Shown here in pieces: positions 1 through 8,496 of a stretch of 32,078 bases of DNA (position 1 is the first letter of the stretch; every line of letters starts with the position of its first letter). The DNA comes from Pseudomonas morbosilactucae (GTDB taxonomy: Bacteria; Pseudomonadota; Gammaproteobacteria; Pseudomonadales; Pseudomonadaceae): the NCBI RefSeq assembly GCF_023241715.1, contig NZ_JALQCW010000001.1:1-32078 (forward strand). Direction: 5' to 3'. Below the pieces are notes generated by a model that did not search any database, was not told where the DNA came from, and saw nothing but the letters and a program-made list of their open reading frames with translations. The position numbers and the translations under genes are program-made.

Positions 1-995
1 GCCACGCCGGCACGACCAACGGCTGCCAGGATGCGCCCCCAGTTCGGGTCGGAGGCAAACAGCGCGGTCTTGATCAAGGGCGAGTGAGCCACGGTGTAAC
101 CCACGTCCAGGCATTCCTGGTGAGTGCCGCCGCCATTGACTTCAACGGTGACGAATTTGGTCGCGCCTTCGCCGTCGCGAACGATGGCCTGAGCCACTTC
201 CATGCACACTTCGAACACCGCTTGTTTCAACGCAGCGAACAGCGGGCCGCTGGCTTCGGTGATTTCCGGCAACGCGGCCTGACCGGTGGCGATCAGCATG
301 CAGCAATCGTTGGTGGAGGTGTCACCGTCGATGGTGATGCGGTTGAAGGACTTGTTGGCACCGTCCAGCAGCAGGTTCTGCAAGACATCACGGGAGACTT
401 TGGCGTCGGTGGCGATATAGCCGAGCATGGTGGCCATGTTCGGACGGATCATGCCCGCGCCCTTGCTGATGCCGGTCACGGTGATGGTCACACCCTCCTG
501 CTGGAACTGACGGCTGGCGCCCTTGGGCAGGGTGTCGGTGGTCATGATCCCGGTGGCCGCAGCCGCCCAGTTGTCCACGGACAGGTCGTCCAGCGCGGCT
601 TGCAGGGCGCCTTCGATTTTCTCGACCGGCAGTGGCTCGCCGATCACACCCGTGGAGTAAGGCAGCACAGCGCTGGCGTCGACACCGGTCAGCTCGGCCA
701 GCTTGGCGCAGGTGCGGGTGGCAGCAGCCAGGCCCGGTTCGCCAGTACCGGCGTTGGCATTGCCGGTGTTGGTCAGCAGGTAACGCACCGGACCTTGCAC
801 CCGTTGCTTGGCCAGGATCACCGGTGCCGCGCAGAACGCGTTGAGGGTGAACACGCCCGCCACGGTAGAGCCTTCGGCGCAGCGCATGACCACCACATCC
901 TTGCGCCCTGGGCGCTTGATGCCCGCCGAGGCGATACCGAGTTCAAAACCGGCAACCGGGTGCAACGTTGGCAAAGGACCAAGACCAACAGCCAT
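1..995 (-). CDS. argJ: Bifunctional ornithine acetyltransferase / N-acetylglutamate synthase ArgJ (3' part missing)
   Basis: ArgJ moves the acetyl group from N-acetylornithine to glutamate, recycling acetyl groups in cytoplasmic arginine synthesis. The first 331 codons are here; the C-terminus lies beyond base 1 (the family is about 405 residues). The protein starts MAVGLGPLP and contains the autocleavage context NMATML, where family members are cut between Ala and Thr to give alpha and beta chains with Thr as the nucleophile. TNTGNANAG and STNDCC are further family signatures. The ATG at 995 is preceded by a good AAGAGGAG ribosome binding site. It lies downstream of secA on the same strand, but a terminator between them suggests at least partly separate expression. 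Confidence 0.95.
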   Translation of the reverse strand, partial: MAVGLGPLPTLHPVAGFELGIASAGIKRPGRKDVVVMRCAEGSTVAGVFTLNAFCAAPVILAKQRVQGPVRYLLTNTGNANAGTGEPGLAAATRTCAKLAELTGVDASAVLPYSTGVIGEPLPVEKIEGALQAALDDLSVDNWAAAATGIMTTDTLPKGASRQFQQEGVTITVTGISKGAGMIRPNMATMLGYIATDAKVSRDVLQNLLLDGANKSFNRITIDGDTSTNDCCMLIATGQAALPEITEASGPLFAALKQAVFEVCMEVAQAIVRDGEGATKFVTVEVNGGGTHQECLDVGYTVAHSPLIKTALFASDPNWGRILAAVGRAGV

Positions 996-1023
996 GAATG
1001 CGCTCCTCTTAACGTGATGTCAG

Positions 1024-1046
1024 CACCGTCGTCACAAAAGACGGTG
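1024..1046 (-). repeat. Inverted repeat in the argJ leader
   Basis: A 7-bp perfect stem (CACCGTC / GACGGTG) with a 9-base loop lies about 30 bases upstream of the argJ start, between the secA terminator and the argJ ribosome binding site. No T-run follows it in the argJ direction, so it is not a classic terminator. It could be a leader hairpin or a protein site; the function is unknown. Confidence 0.4.
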
Positions 1047-1056
1047 TCTGGAATGG

Positions 1057-1090
1057 AAAAACGCCGCGACGGCTTAAGCCGGTCGCGGCG
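1057..1090 (-). terminator. Intrinsic terminator of secA
   Basis: A 9-bp GC-rich stem (CGCCGCGAC at 1062-1070 pairing with GTCGCGGCG at 1082-1090) is followed on the minus strand by five Ts (1061-1057). It starts 28 bases past the secA stop codon. Confidence 0.85.
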
Positions 1091-1117
1091 CGGGTGTTTC
1101 AATGTCTGGCAGAAATC

Positions 1118-3859
1118 TTAGCTGATCTGACCGTGACAGTGTTTGTACTTCTTGCCCGAACCGCAGTAGCACAGTTCGTTGCGGCCCAGTTTCTGTTCAT
1201 TGCGCACCGGTGCGGTAGCCAGGGCTACATCCACATCGACGCCTTCTTCCAGGGCTTGCGGCTGATCCAGGCTCGGCGCCTCGGCGTGCTCGAACTGCAT
1301 GCGAGCGGCCAGGGCTTCAGCTTCCTGGCGCAGGCGCGCCTCTTCTTCGATCGGATCTTCGCGGCGTACCTGAACATGGGACAGCACACGGATCGAATCG
1401 CGCTTGATGGAATCCAGCAGCTCGGAGAACAGGGTGAAGGACTCGCGCTTGTACTCCTGCTTCGGGTTCTTCTGCGCGTAACCACGCAGGTGAATACCGT
1501 GACGCAGGTGGTCCATGGTCGACAGGTGGTCTTTCCACAGGTCGTCCAGTACGCGCAGTACGATCTGCTTCTCGAAGGAACGCAGTGCTTCAGCACCGGC
1601 CTGGTCTTCTTTCTCGTTGTACGCGGCGATCAGCTCATTGAGCAGCTTTTCGCGCAGGGTTTCTTCGTACAGGTTATCGTCTTCATCGAGCCATTGCTGG
1701 ATCGGCAGGCTGACACCGAAGTCGCTCTGAATGGTGGCTTCCAGACCGGCAACGTCCCACTGCTCTGGCAGCGATTGCGGCGGAATGTGCGCACTGATGG
1801 TGGCGTTGAGCACGTCCTGGCGGAAGTCAGCGATGGTTTCGCCAATGTTGTCCGCAGCCAGCAACGTGTTGCGCATGTGATAGATCACTTTACGCTGCTC
1901 GTTGTTGACGTCATCGAACTCCAGCAATTGCTTGCGGATGTCGAAGTTGCGACCTTCTACCTTGCGCTGGGCCTTCTCGATGGCGTTGGTCACCATGCGG
2001 TGCTCGATCGCCTCGCCGGATTGCATGCCCAGGGCCTTCATGAAGTTCTTCACCCGGTCAGAGGCGAAGATGCGCATCAGACTGTCTTCCAGGGACAGGT
2101 AGAAACGGCTGGAACCGGCGTCACCCTGACGACCGGCACGGCCACGCAGCTGGTTGTCGATACGACGGGATTCGTGACGTTCGGAAGCGATCACCTGCAG
2201 GCCGCCCGATTCGAGCACTTGCTGGTGGCGCTTCTGCCAGTCGGCCTTGATCTGGGCGATCTGCTCTGGAGTCGGGTCTTCCAGGGAAGCCACTTCCACT
2301 TCCCAGTTGCCGCCCAGGAGAATGTCCGTACCACGACCGGCCATGTTGGTGGCGATGGTCAGGGCGCCCGGACGACCAGCCTGGGCAATGATTTCAGCTT
2401 CTTTTTCGTGGAACTTGGCGTTCAGGACCTTGTGCTCGATACCTTCCTGATTGAGCAGGTTGGACATGTGCTCGGAGGTTTCGATGGTCGCGGTGCCGAC
2501 CAGCACCGGACGGCCCTGGGTCATGCATTCCTTGATGTCGTTGATGATCGCGGCGTATTTCTCGTCCGCGGTCAGGAACACCAGGTCGTTGTAGTCCTTG
2601 CGCGCCAACGGCTTGTTCGGCGGAATCACCATCACTTGCAGACCGTAGATCTGATGGAATTCGAAGGCTTCGGTGTCCGCAGTACCGGTCATGCCGGACA
2701 GCTTGGTGTAAAGACGGAAATAGTTCTGGAACGTGGTCGACGCCAAGGTCTGGCTTTCGGCCTGGATGTTCAGGTTTTCCTTGGCTTCGATGGCCTGGTG
2801 CAGGCCCTCGGACAAGCGACGACCCGGCATGGTACGACCGGTGTGTTCGTCCACCAGGACCACTTGGCCATCCTGCACGATGTATTCGACGTTGCGATGG
2901 AACAGCTTGTGGGCACGCAGGCCGGCATAAACGTGGGTCAGCAGGCCCAGGTTATGCGCCGAATACAGGCTCTCGCCCTCGGCCAGCAGACCGACCTGGG
3001 TCAGCATCTCTTCGATGTACTGGTGACCGGCTTCGTTGAGTTCGACCTGGCGGGTCTTCTCGTCAACGCTGAAATGACCTTCTTTGGTCACAACGCCTTC
3101 CACTTCCTCGATGTGTTGCTCGAGACGCGGAATCAGCTTGTTGATTTCGATGTACAGGCGCGAGCTGTCCTCGGCCTGACCGGAAATGATCAGTGGCGTA
3201 CGGGCTTCGTCGATCAGGATGGAGTCGACTTCGTCGATCACGGCGAAATTCAGTTCACGCTGGAATTTTTCTTCCATGCTGAACGCCATGTTGTCGCGCA
3301 GGTAGTCGAAACCGAATTCGTTGTTGGTGCCGTAGGTGATGTCGGCAGCATAGGCCGCGCGTTTTTCTTCCGGCGGCTGGAACGGCGTGACCACGCCGAC
3401 CGTCAGGCCGAGGAATTCGTACAGTGGACGCATCCAGTTGGCGTCGCGGCGAGCCAGGTAGTCGTTCACGGTCACCACGTGCACGCCCTTGCCGGACAAT
3501 GCGTTGAGGTAAACGCCCAGGGTGGCTACCAGCGTTTTGCCTTCACCGGTACGCATCTCGGCGATCTTGCCTTCGTGCAAGGTCATGCCACCGATCAGCT
3601 GTACGTCGAAGTGGCGCATACCCATGACGCGCTTACCGGCTTCGCGGGCAACCGCAAAGGCTTCGGGAAGCAGCTTGTCGAGGGTTTCACCTTTGGCTAT
3701 GCGGTCCTTGAACTCTTGGGTCTTGGCACGCAATTGATCGTCCGAAAGGGCCACCATTTGCTCTTCGAAGGCATTGACGATCTGTACCGTCTTGAGCATG
3801 CGTTTGACTTCACGCTCGTTCTTGCTTCCAAAAAGTTTCTTTAACAAAGGCGCAAACAT
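1118..3859 (-). CDS. secA: Preprotein translocase motor ATPase SecA
   Basis: SecA is the ATPase that drives unfolded preproteins through SecYEG. The 913-residue product has the usual length. MRTGEGKT (residues 102-109) is the Walker A motif, DEVD (209-212) the DEAD-type Walker B, and the C-terminus carries the zinc/SecB-binding motif [13 protein letters not shown]. The start [11 protein letters not shown] was chosen because an upstream in-frame GTG at 3877 overlaps the GGAAG ribosome binding site of this ATG. A TAGAAT -10 box lies about 85 bases upstream. A strong terminator follows, then argJ on the same strand. No secM-like gene is visible upstream. Confidence 0.98.
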   Translation of the reverse strand: MFAPLLKKLFGSKNEREVKRMLKTVQIVNAFEEQMVALSDDQLRAKTQEFKDRIAKGETLDKLLPEAFAVAREAGKRVMGMRHFDVQLIGGMTLHEGKIAEMRTGEGKTLVATLGVYLNALSGKGVHVVTVNDYLARRDANWMRPLYEFLGLTVGVVTPFQPPEEKRAAYAADITYGTNNEFGFDYLRDNMAFSMEEKFQRELNFAVIDEVDSILIDEARTPLIISGQAEDSSRLYIEINKLIPRLEQHIEEVEGVVTKEGHFSVDEKTRQVELNEAGHQYIEEMLTQVGLLAEGESLYSAHNLGLLTHVYAGLRAHKLFHRNVEYIVQDGQVVLVDEHTGRTMPGRRLSEGLHQAIEAKENLNIQAESQTLASTTFQNYFRLYTKLSGMTGTADTEAFEFHQIYGLQVMVIPPNKPLARKDYNDLVFLTADEKYAAIINDIKECMTQGRPVLVGTATIETSEHMSNLLNQEGIEHKVLNAKFHEKEAEIIAQAGRPGALTIATNMAGRGTDILLGGNWEVEVASLEDPTPEQIAQIKADWQKRHQQVLESGGLQVIASERHESRRIDNQLRGRAGRQGDAGSSRFYLSLEDSLMRIFASDRVKNFMKALGMQSGEAIEHRMVTNAIEKAQRKVEGRNFDIRKQLLEFDDVNNEQRKVIYHMRNTLLAADNIGETIADFRQDVLNATISAHIPPQSLPEQWDVAGLEATIQSDFGVSLPIQQWLDEDDNLYEETLREKLLNELIAAYNEKEDQAGAEALRSFEKQIVLRVLDDLWKDHLSTMDHLRHGIHLRGYAQKNPKQEYKRESFTLFSELLDSIKRDSIRVLSHVQVRREDPIEEEARLRQEAEALAARMQFEHAEAPSLDQPQALEEGVDVDVALATAPVRNEQKLGRNELCYCGSGKKYKHCHGQIS

Positions 3860-3942
3860 ATCGGCAGGATCTTCCACACATAGGGTTGGAGGGCGGCCCC
3901 GTGAGTCGCCCGAGCAGCCCTCATGGCCGCATGCGAACGAGC

Positions 3943-3970
3943 ATTCTACCCGGAAACGATGGTGAGGAAA
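3943..3970 (-). promoter_or_regulatory. Candidate secA promoter
   Basis: Read on the minus strand, TAGAAT (3948-3943) matches the -10 consensus at five of six bases. TTTCCT (3970-3965) is a weak -35 at 16-base spacing. The implied transcript has a leader of roughly 75 bases. Assigned by eye. Confidence 0.4.
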
Positions 3971-3993
3971 GTGGCGTTATTCCACGATGCTGG

Positions 3994-4005
3994 CACAGCG
4001 CTGTG
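3994..4005. repeat. Perfect 12-bp palindrome upstream of secA
   Basis: CACAGCGCTGTG is self-complementary over 12 bases. It lies upstream of the candidate secA -35 box, so it could be a dimeric regulator site. I do not recognise the operator. Confidence 0.4.
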
Positions 4006-4049
4006 ACGGGGCTCACCTAAAATAAGGTCTTTTGGCTGAACTTCAACCC

Positions 4050-4067
4050 CAACTTCCCTAGAAGTTG
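4050..4067. repeat. 7-bp hairpin upstream of dciA
   Basis: CAACTTC and GAAGTTG pair perfectly around the four-base loop CCTA, about 100 bases before dciA. No T-run follows in either direction. It may be an operator or RNA hairpin. Confidence 0.35.
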
Positions 4068-4168
4068 TGTATTGCCGCGCCCCTCAAGGTTCGACGCAAA
4101 AGCGAAGGGCAAGGTGCAGCAGGCGCTTTCTGCTACCATGCGCGCTCTGTAACTTCAGGTTTCTGACT

Positions 4169-4624
4169 ATGGCATTTCGCCCTCTTACGGCACGCGCACC
4201 CGCCGTTCTCCTTCGCGAAGCCAAGCCTCTTAAAGCCATACTCGGCCATGCCCAGCGCCTGGCGCATTTGCAGCGCTTGCTGGAAAGCCAGTTGCAACCG
4301 GCGGCTCGTGAGCATTGCCATGTAGCGTCCTGGCGCGAAGGCAGCCTGCTGTTGATCGTCACCGACGGCCATTGGGCGACCCGCCTGCGCTACCAGCAAA
4401 AACGCCTGCAACGGCAACTGGTGGAGTTTCAGGAGTTCGCCAGCCTGACCCGCATTCTGTTCAAGGTGCAACCGCCCACGGTGCAGCATGGCGCTGCCAG
4501 CCACACCATGGACTTGTCGAGTAGCGCCGCGCAAACCATCCAGGCCACCGCCGACGGCATCAGCGACCCCAACCTGCGGGCCGCGCTGGAACGACTGGCC
4601 AGCCACGCCAAGTCCAAAGCCTGA
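4169..4624 (+). CDS. dciA: DciA-family (DUF721) DnaB helicase operator/loader
   Basis: DciA is the ancestral loader of the replicative helicase DnaB in bacteria lacking DnaC/DnaI; P. aeruginosa has a homologue near secA. The 151-residue product has the DUF721 pattern: a stretch around residues 40-85 including SWREGSLLLIV and RLRYQQKRLQRQL, typical of the KH-like fold. The C-terminal 60 residues are low-complexity and probably flexible. The start MAFRPLTARAP was chosen because the longer reading frame upstream lacks family character. The only Shine-Dalgarno-like sequence is a weak CAGG. The gene is divergent from secA and converges on the ATPase gene, with only 10 bases between stops. Confidence 0.8.
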   Translation: MAFRPLTARAPAVLLREAKPLKAILGHAQRLAHLQRLLESQLQPAAREHCHVASWREGSLLLIVTDGHWATRLRYQQKRLQRQLVEFQEFASLTRILFKVQPPTVQHGAASHTMDLSSSAAQTIQATADGISDPNLRAALERLASHAKSKA

Positions 4625-4634
4625 GGCCGCTGGC

Positions 4635-6128
4635 TCAGCGACGCTTACTGCCGCCCAATAAAGAGCCCATCAAGCCCCGCACCAATTGCCGCCCCAGTTG
4701 ATTGGCGGCCTGGCGCATGGCCGACTTCAGCGCCTGGCCGGCGGCGGTGCCGAGAAACTCTCCGGCACGGTCAGCCAGGCTCGGCTCCTCGGCGACGGGC
4801 GTGCCCGGCTTGGCCTGCGCCTCGGCGTTCGGCGCCAGGTCCTTGCGCCCCATCAGCACTTCATAGGCAGACTCGCGGTCGATCGGTTTGTCATAACGCC
4901 CGAGCAATGGCGAACCCGCAATCAGTGCCGCCCGTTCAGCCTCGCTCAGCGGCCCGATCCGTGATTGCGGCGGTGCCACCAGCACCCGCTGCACCATCGC
5001 CGGCGTACCCTTGTCCTGCAACGTGCCCACCAGGGCCTCGCCGATCCCCAGTTCGGTCAACACCGACAGGGCATCGAAGTCCGGATTGGGCCTGAAGCCA
5101 TCGGCCACGGCCCGCAGGGATTTCTGCTCCTTGGCAGTGAATGCGCGCAAACCGTGCTGGACGCGCAAGCCCAACTGCGCCAGGACGTCGTCCGGCAAAT
5201 CCCCCGGAGACTGAGTAACGAAATACACCCCGACGCCCTTGGAACGAATCAAACGCACCACTTGCTCCAGGCGCTCTTGCAGGGCTTTGGGCGTTCCAGC
5301 AAATAAAAGGTGGGCTTCGTCAAAAAACAATGCCAGCAAGGGCTTTTGTGCGTCGCCGCGCTCGGGCAACTGTTCGAACAGTTCAGCCAGCAGCCACAGC
5401 AGGAAGGTCGCGTACACCTTCGGTGCCTCATGCACCAGGCGGCTGGCATCGAGCAGATGGATCCGGCCACGGCCATCGGCCGCCGGTTGCAGGATGTCTT
5501 CCAATTGCAGGGCCGGCTCGCCGAACAGGGCTTCGGCGCCCTGCTGTTCGAGAATCGCCAGGCGCCGCAACAACGCCTGGCTGGAGCCAGTGGTCATCAA
5601 GGCCGCGTCATCGCCCAACAACTCGGGCTGCTCCTTGAGATGGTTGAGCAACGCCTTGAGGTCTTTCAGGTCCAGCAGCAACAGCCCTTCACGGTCCGCC
5701 ACCTTGAACGCGGCATACAGCGCCGATTGCTGGCTGTCGGTCAGTTCCAGCAGGCTGCCCAGCAACAACGGCCCCATTTCACTCAAGGTGGTGCGCAACG
5801 GATGGCCGGATTGCCCATGGATATCCCACAGCGTCACCGGATACGCCTGGGGTTTGTGATTGAGCCAGGGCATGCCGGCAATCCGCTCGGCGATCTTGCC
5901 CTGGGGGTTCCCTGCCGCCCCCAGCCCGCACAGGTCGCCCTTGATATCTGCCGCGAACACCGCCACGCCAGCATCGCTGAAGGCCTCCGCCAGGCGTTGC
6001 AGGGTAACGGTCTTGCCGGTCCCCGTAGCACCGGCCACCAGGCCATGGCGATTGGCCAGGCTCATGGCCTGGGCGATAGGTTGCCCTGCGAGGTCGGCAC
6101 CAATAACGAGTTGCAATGAATCAGGCAT
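4635..6128 (-). CDS. HerA/YjgR-like ATPase (DUF853)
   Basis: This 497-residue protein resembles E. coli YjgR, of the HerA/FtsK-like P-loop family of DNA-translocase or helicase-type ATPases. Its cellular role is not settled. GATGTGKT (residues 33-40) is Walker A, and LLALFFDEAHLLF in the middle is Walker B with an adjacent Glu. VYFVTQSPGDLPD fits the sensor region of the family. The last 50 residues are Ala/Gly/Arg rich, ending in a basic tail. The start MPDSLQLV at 6128 is favoured over ATG 6140 because GGGTGA lies at correct spacing before it. The gene is monocistronic, divergent from the chemoreceptor gene and convergent with dciA. Confidence 0.85.
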   Translation of the reverse strand: MPDSLQLVIGADLAGQPIAQAMSLANRHGLVAGATGTGKTVTLQRLAEAFSDAGVAVFAADIKGDLCGLGAAGNPQGKIAERIAGMPWLNHKPQAYPVTLWDIHGQSGHPLRTTLSEMGPLLLGSLLELTDSQQSALYAAFKVADREGLLLLDLKDLKALLNHLKEQPELLGDDAALMTTGSSQALLRRLAILEQQGAEALFGEPALQLEDILQPAADGRGRIHLLDASRLVHEAPKVYATFLLWLLAELFEQLPERGDAQKPLLALFFDEAHLLFAGTPKALQERLEQVVRLIRSKGVGVYFVTQSPGDLPDDVLAQLGLRVQHGLRAFTAKEQKSLRAVADGFRPNPDFDALSVLTELGIGEALVGTLQDKGTPAMVQRVLVAPPQSRIGPLSEAERAALIAGSPLLGRYDKPIDRESAYEVLMGRKDLAPNAEAQAKPGTPVAEEPSLADRAGEFLGTAAGQALKSAMRQAANQLGRQLVRGLMGSLLGGSKRR

Positions 6129-6324
6129 TTTGTCACCCATGGTTAATCTTTAGCCCTGCACGGTCGATATGGATAAGCGATGGACCAGATATATCTGAAC
6201 TTAAGGTCGGACAATCCTCTAGGGAAAGATGGAAATATCAGAGTACTTTCACCGGCGCCTATTTTGCGCGCTTTTCAGCCTTGCGCACCTTGGACCTTCA
6301 AGACCTTAGCGGACACCCCAAGCC

Positions 6325-8213
6325 ATGAACAAGAATTTGCGTTTCAGTCACAAGATCCTGCTTGCCGCCTCGCTGATCGTCATCGCTGCTTTTGCCCTGT
6401 TCACGCTCTACAACGATTACCTGCAGCGCAACGCCATCCATAAAAACCTGGATAACTACCTGCAGGAAATGGGTGACGTCACAGCGAAGAACATCCAGAC
6501 CTGGCTCGCCGGCCGCGGCCTGCTGGTGGAGAACCTGGCCCAAGCCGTTGCTCTGAATTCCGAGCCTGGCAACGTCAGCCAGTTGTTGGTGCAAAAAGCC
6601 ATCAGCTCGACTTTTATGGGTGCCTACCTGGGCAGCCAGGACGGCAGCTTTATCATGCGTCCGGAAAGCAAGATGCCGGATGGCTATGATCCCCGTGCAC
6701 GCGCCTGGTACAAGACCGCCGAAAGCACCAACGGCTCGGCCCTGACCGAACCCTATATCGACCTGGCCACCGGCCAGTTGGTGATTTCCATCGTCGACAG
6801 CGTGCTCAAGGGCGGGCAGAGAATCGGCGTGGTCGGGGGCGACCTGAGCCTGCAAGTGATCGCCGAAACCATCAATGCCCTTAACTTCAACGGCATGGGC
6901 TATGCGTTCCTGGTCAGCGCGGACGGCAAGATCCTGGTGCACCCGGACAAGAACCTGGTGATGAAAACCCTCAAGGACGTCTACCCCCAGGACACCCCAC
7001 GCATCAGCAGCGATCTCAGTGAAATCCAGGTCGACGGCCAGTCGCGGATTGTCACCTTCACCCAGATCAAAGGCCTGTCCTCGGTCAACTGGTACATCGG
7101 CCTCTCCGTGGACAAGGACAAAGCCTACGCGGCGCTCAGCGAGTTCCGCACCTCAGCCATTATTGCCACCCTGATTGCCGTGGCCATCATCATTGCCCTG
7201 CTCGGCATGCTGATCCGCGTATTGATGCAGCCCCTGCACGTCATGACCCGCGCCATGCAGGACATCGCCGACGGCGAAGGCGACCTGACCCGGCGCCTGA
7301 ACATCCACAATCAAGACGAATTCGGCACCCTGGGTAACGCATTCAACCGCTTTGTCGAGCGCATCCACGGCTCGATCCGCGAAGTGTCTTCAGCCACCGA
7401 GCAGGTCAATGAAGTCGCCTTGCGGGTGGTCAGCGCCTCCAACTCCTCGATGCTCAACTCCGATGAGCAGGCCAGCCGCACCAACAGCGTGGCCGCCGCG
7501 ATCAATCAACTGGGTGCCGCCGCCCAGGAAATTGCCCGCAACGCCGCCCAGGCCTCGCAACAGGCCAGCGACGCACGCAACCTCGCCGAAGATGGCCAGC
7601 AAGTGGTGGACCGCAGTATCCAGGCGATGCACCAGCTGTCGGAGATGATCAGTGCCTCCAGCAGCAATATCGAAACCCTGAACAGCAAAACGGTGAACAT
7701 CGGGCAGATCCTCGAAGTGATCACCAGCATCTCCCAGCAAACCAACCTGCTGGCCCTCAACGCCGCGATCGAAGCGGCCCGGGCCGGTGAGGCCGGACGT
7801 GGCTTTGCGGTGGTGGCCGATGAAGTACGCAACCTGGCGCATCGCACCCAGGAATCGGCGCAGCAGGTGCAGACCATGATCGAAGAGTTGCAGGTCGGGG
7901 CTCGGGAATCGGTGGGCACCATGAGCACCAGCCAGCGCCACAGCCTGGACAGCGTAGAGATTGCCAATCAGGCGGGAGAGCGGTTGAACAGCGTGACCCA
8001 GCGCATTGGCGAGATCGACGGCATGAACCAGTCGGTCGCGACGCCACCGAGGAACAGACCTCGGTAGTGGAATCCATCAACATGGACATCACCGAGATCA
8101 ACACCCTCAACCAGGAAGGCGTGGAAAACCTGCAGTCCACCCTGCGGGCGTGCTCCGACCTGGAACAGCAAGCATCGCGCTTGAAGCAACTGGTGGGCAG
8201 TTTCAGGATTTGA
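6325..8213 (+). pseudogene. pctA: PctA-type amino-acid chemoreceptor with a 3' frameshift
   Basis: This is a transmembrane methyl-accepting chemotaxis protein. It has a signal-anchor helix (residues 11-29), a periplasmic double-Cache domain, a second membrane helix around 275-297, HAMP, and a signalling hairpin with the canonical tip [20 protein letters not shown]. Residues Y121, R126, W128, Y129, Y144 and D173 match, as I recall the PctA literature, the amino-acid-binding dCache motif. The original frame breaks after ACG at 8041-8043 and stops at 8067 (580 residues). Adding one base there restores [13 protein letters not shown] and a normal end at 8213, giving 629 residues, the PctA length. 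The break removes the last methylation helix. It may be a real mutation or an assembly error. The ribosome binding site is weak. Confidence 0.85.
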
Positions 8214-8217
8214 AGGG

Positions 8218-8236
8218 AGGGCCTCAGGGCCCTTTC
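8218..8236 (+). terminator. Probable terminator of the chemoreceptor gene
   Basis: A perfect 6-bp stem AGGGCC / GGCCCT with a TCAG loop starts 5 bases after the restored chemoreceptor stop. Only a short TT tract follows, so termination would be weak. The hairpin contains the stop codon of the opposing small gene. Confidence 0.45.
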
Positions 8237-8415
8237 GTCGGCAAGCCTGCTCCTACTGGCGGGGGCTCTTGCTGCAACTGCTCCCACAACTCGGCGGCGC
8301 CAGGAAACTCGGTGCCGTCGTCAGCATTCAGCTCATCCGGATCGTAACGGCTCAGGCAGCCCTCGCCGAGGGTGGCCGGGGCCTGGGAAGTGGCTTTATC
8401 CAATGGATCGGTCAT
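8224..8415 (-). CDS. Small hypothetical protein whose C-terminus is encoded by a REP element
   Basis: The 63-residue reading frame starts MTDPLDKATSQAP behind a GAGG ribosome binding site. The body is acidic (SRYDPDELNADDGTEFPGAAELWEQL) with no membrane segment or known motif; I do not recognise it. The last ten or so residues, VGAGLPTKGP, are what a Pseudomonas REP element gives when translated, so the ancestral stop was probably lost or overwritten by REP insertion. It lies downstream of purU on the same strand, behind purU's terminator, and converges on the chemoreceptor gene. Confidence 0.55.
   Translation of the reverse strand: MTDPLDKATSQAPATLGEGCLSRYDPDELNADDGTEFPGAAELWEQLQQEPPPVGAGLPTKGP
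8231..8256 (-). repeat. REP-like element
   Basis: On the minus strand GTAGGAGCAGGCTTGCCGAC followed by GAAAGG matches the general pattern of REP elements in fluorescent pseudomonads (GGAGC-rich, GGCTTGCC core). It forms the 3' end of the small hypothetical gene. Confidence 0.7.
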
Positions 8416-8434
8416 AGGGCTGACCTCGTGACGT

Positions 8435-8479
8435 AAAAAACCAGGAACGGGATATTGAACCCCGCTCCTGGTTTTTTTC
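8435..8479 (-). terminator. Terminator of purU (possibly bidirectional)
   Basis: A-tracts and T-tracts flank a stem of about 12 bp (ACCAGGAACGGG pairing with CCCGCTCCTGGT, one wobble when read on the minus strand). It begins 18 bases past the purU stop. Confidence 0.85.
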
Positions 8480-8496
8480 AATCAGAACACCTTCAA

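Larger units (their letters stand above)
3860..4168. other. Divergent control region between secA and dciA
   Basis: This 309-base gap has no convincing gene. On the minus strand it holds the secA leader and a probable promoter (3943-3970). It also holds a perfect 12-bp palindrome (3994-4005) and a 7-bp hairpin with a CCTA loop (4050-4067). On the plus strand a TACCAT -10-like box (4134-4139), 30 bases before dciA, has no good -35 partner. Confidence 0.5.

Noticed and set aside
84..1121. 345-codon frame on plus opposite argJ
   Set aside because: Shadow of argJ; Gly/His/Gln-rich and without motif.
1094..3844. 916-codon open frame on plus, opposite secA
   Set aside because: It is the complement of a certain secA gene. 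The protein is His/Gln/Val-rich with no family motif, as expected for the opposite strand of high-GC codons.
6186..6197. Palindrome CAGATATATCTG before the chemoreceptor gene
   Set aside because: AT-rich 12-bp palindrome with no extension or known operator. No flagellar sigma-28 promoter (TAAA-N15-GCCGATAA) was found nearby, so I give it no function.
6325..6341. AACAAGAA at the chemoreceptor start codon as a Crc/Hfq site
   Set aside because: The sixth position is G, not the pyrimidine needed in AANAAYAA.
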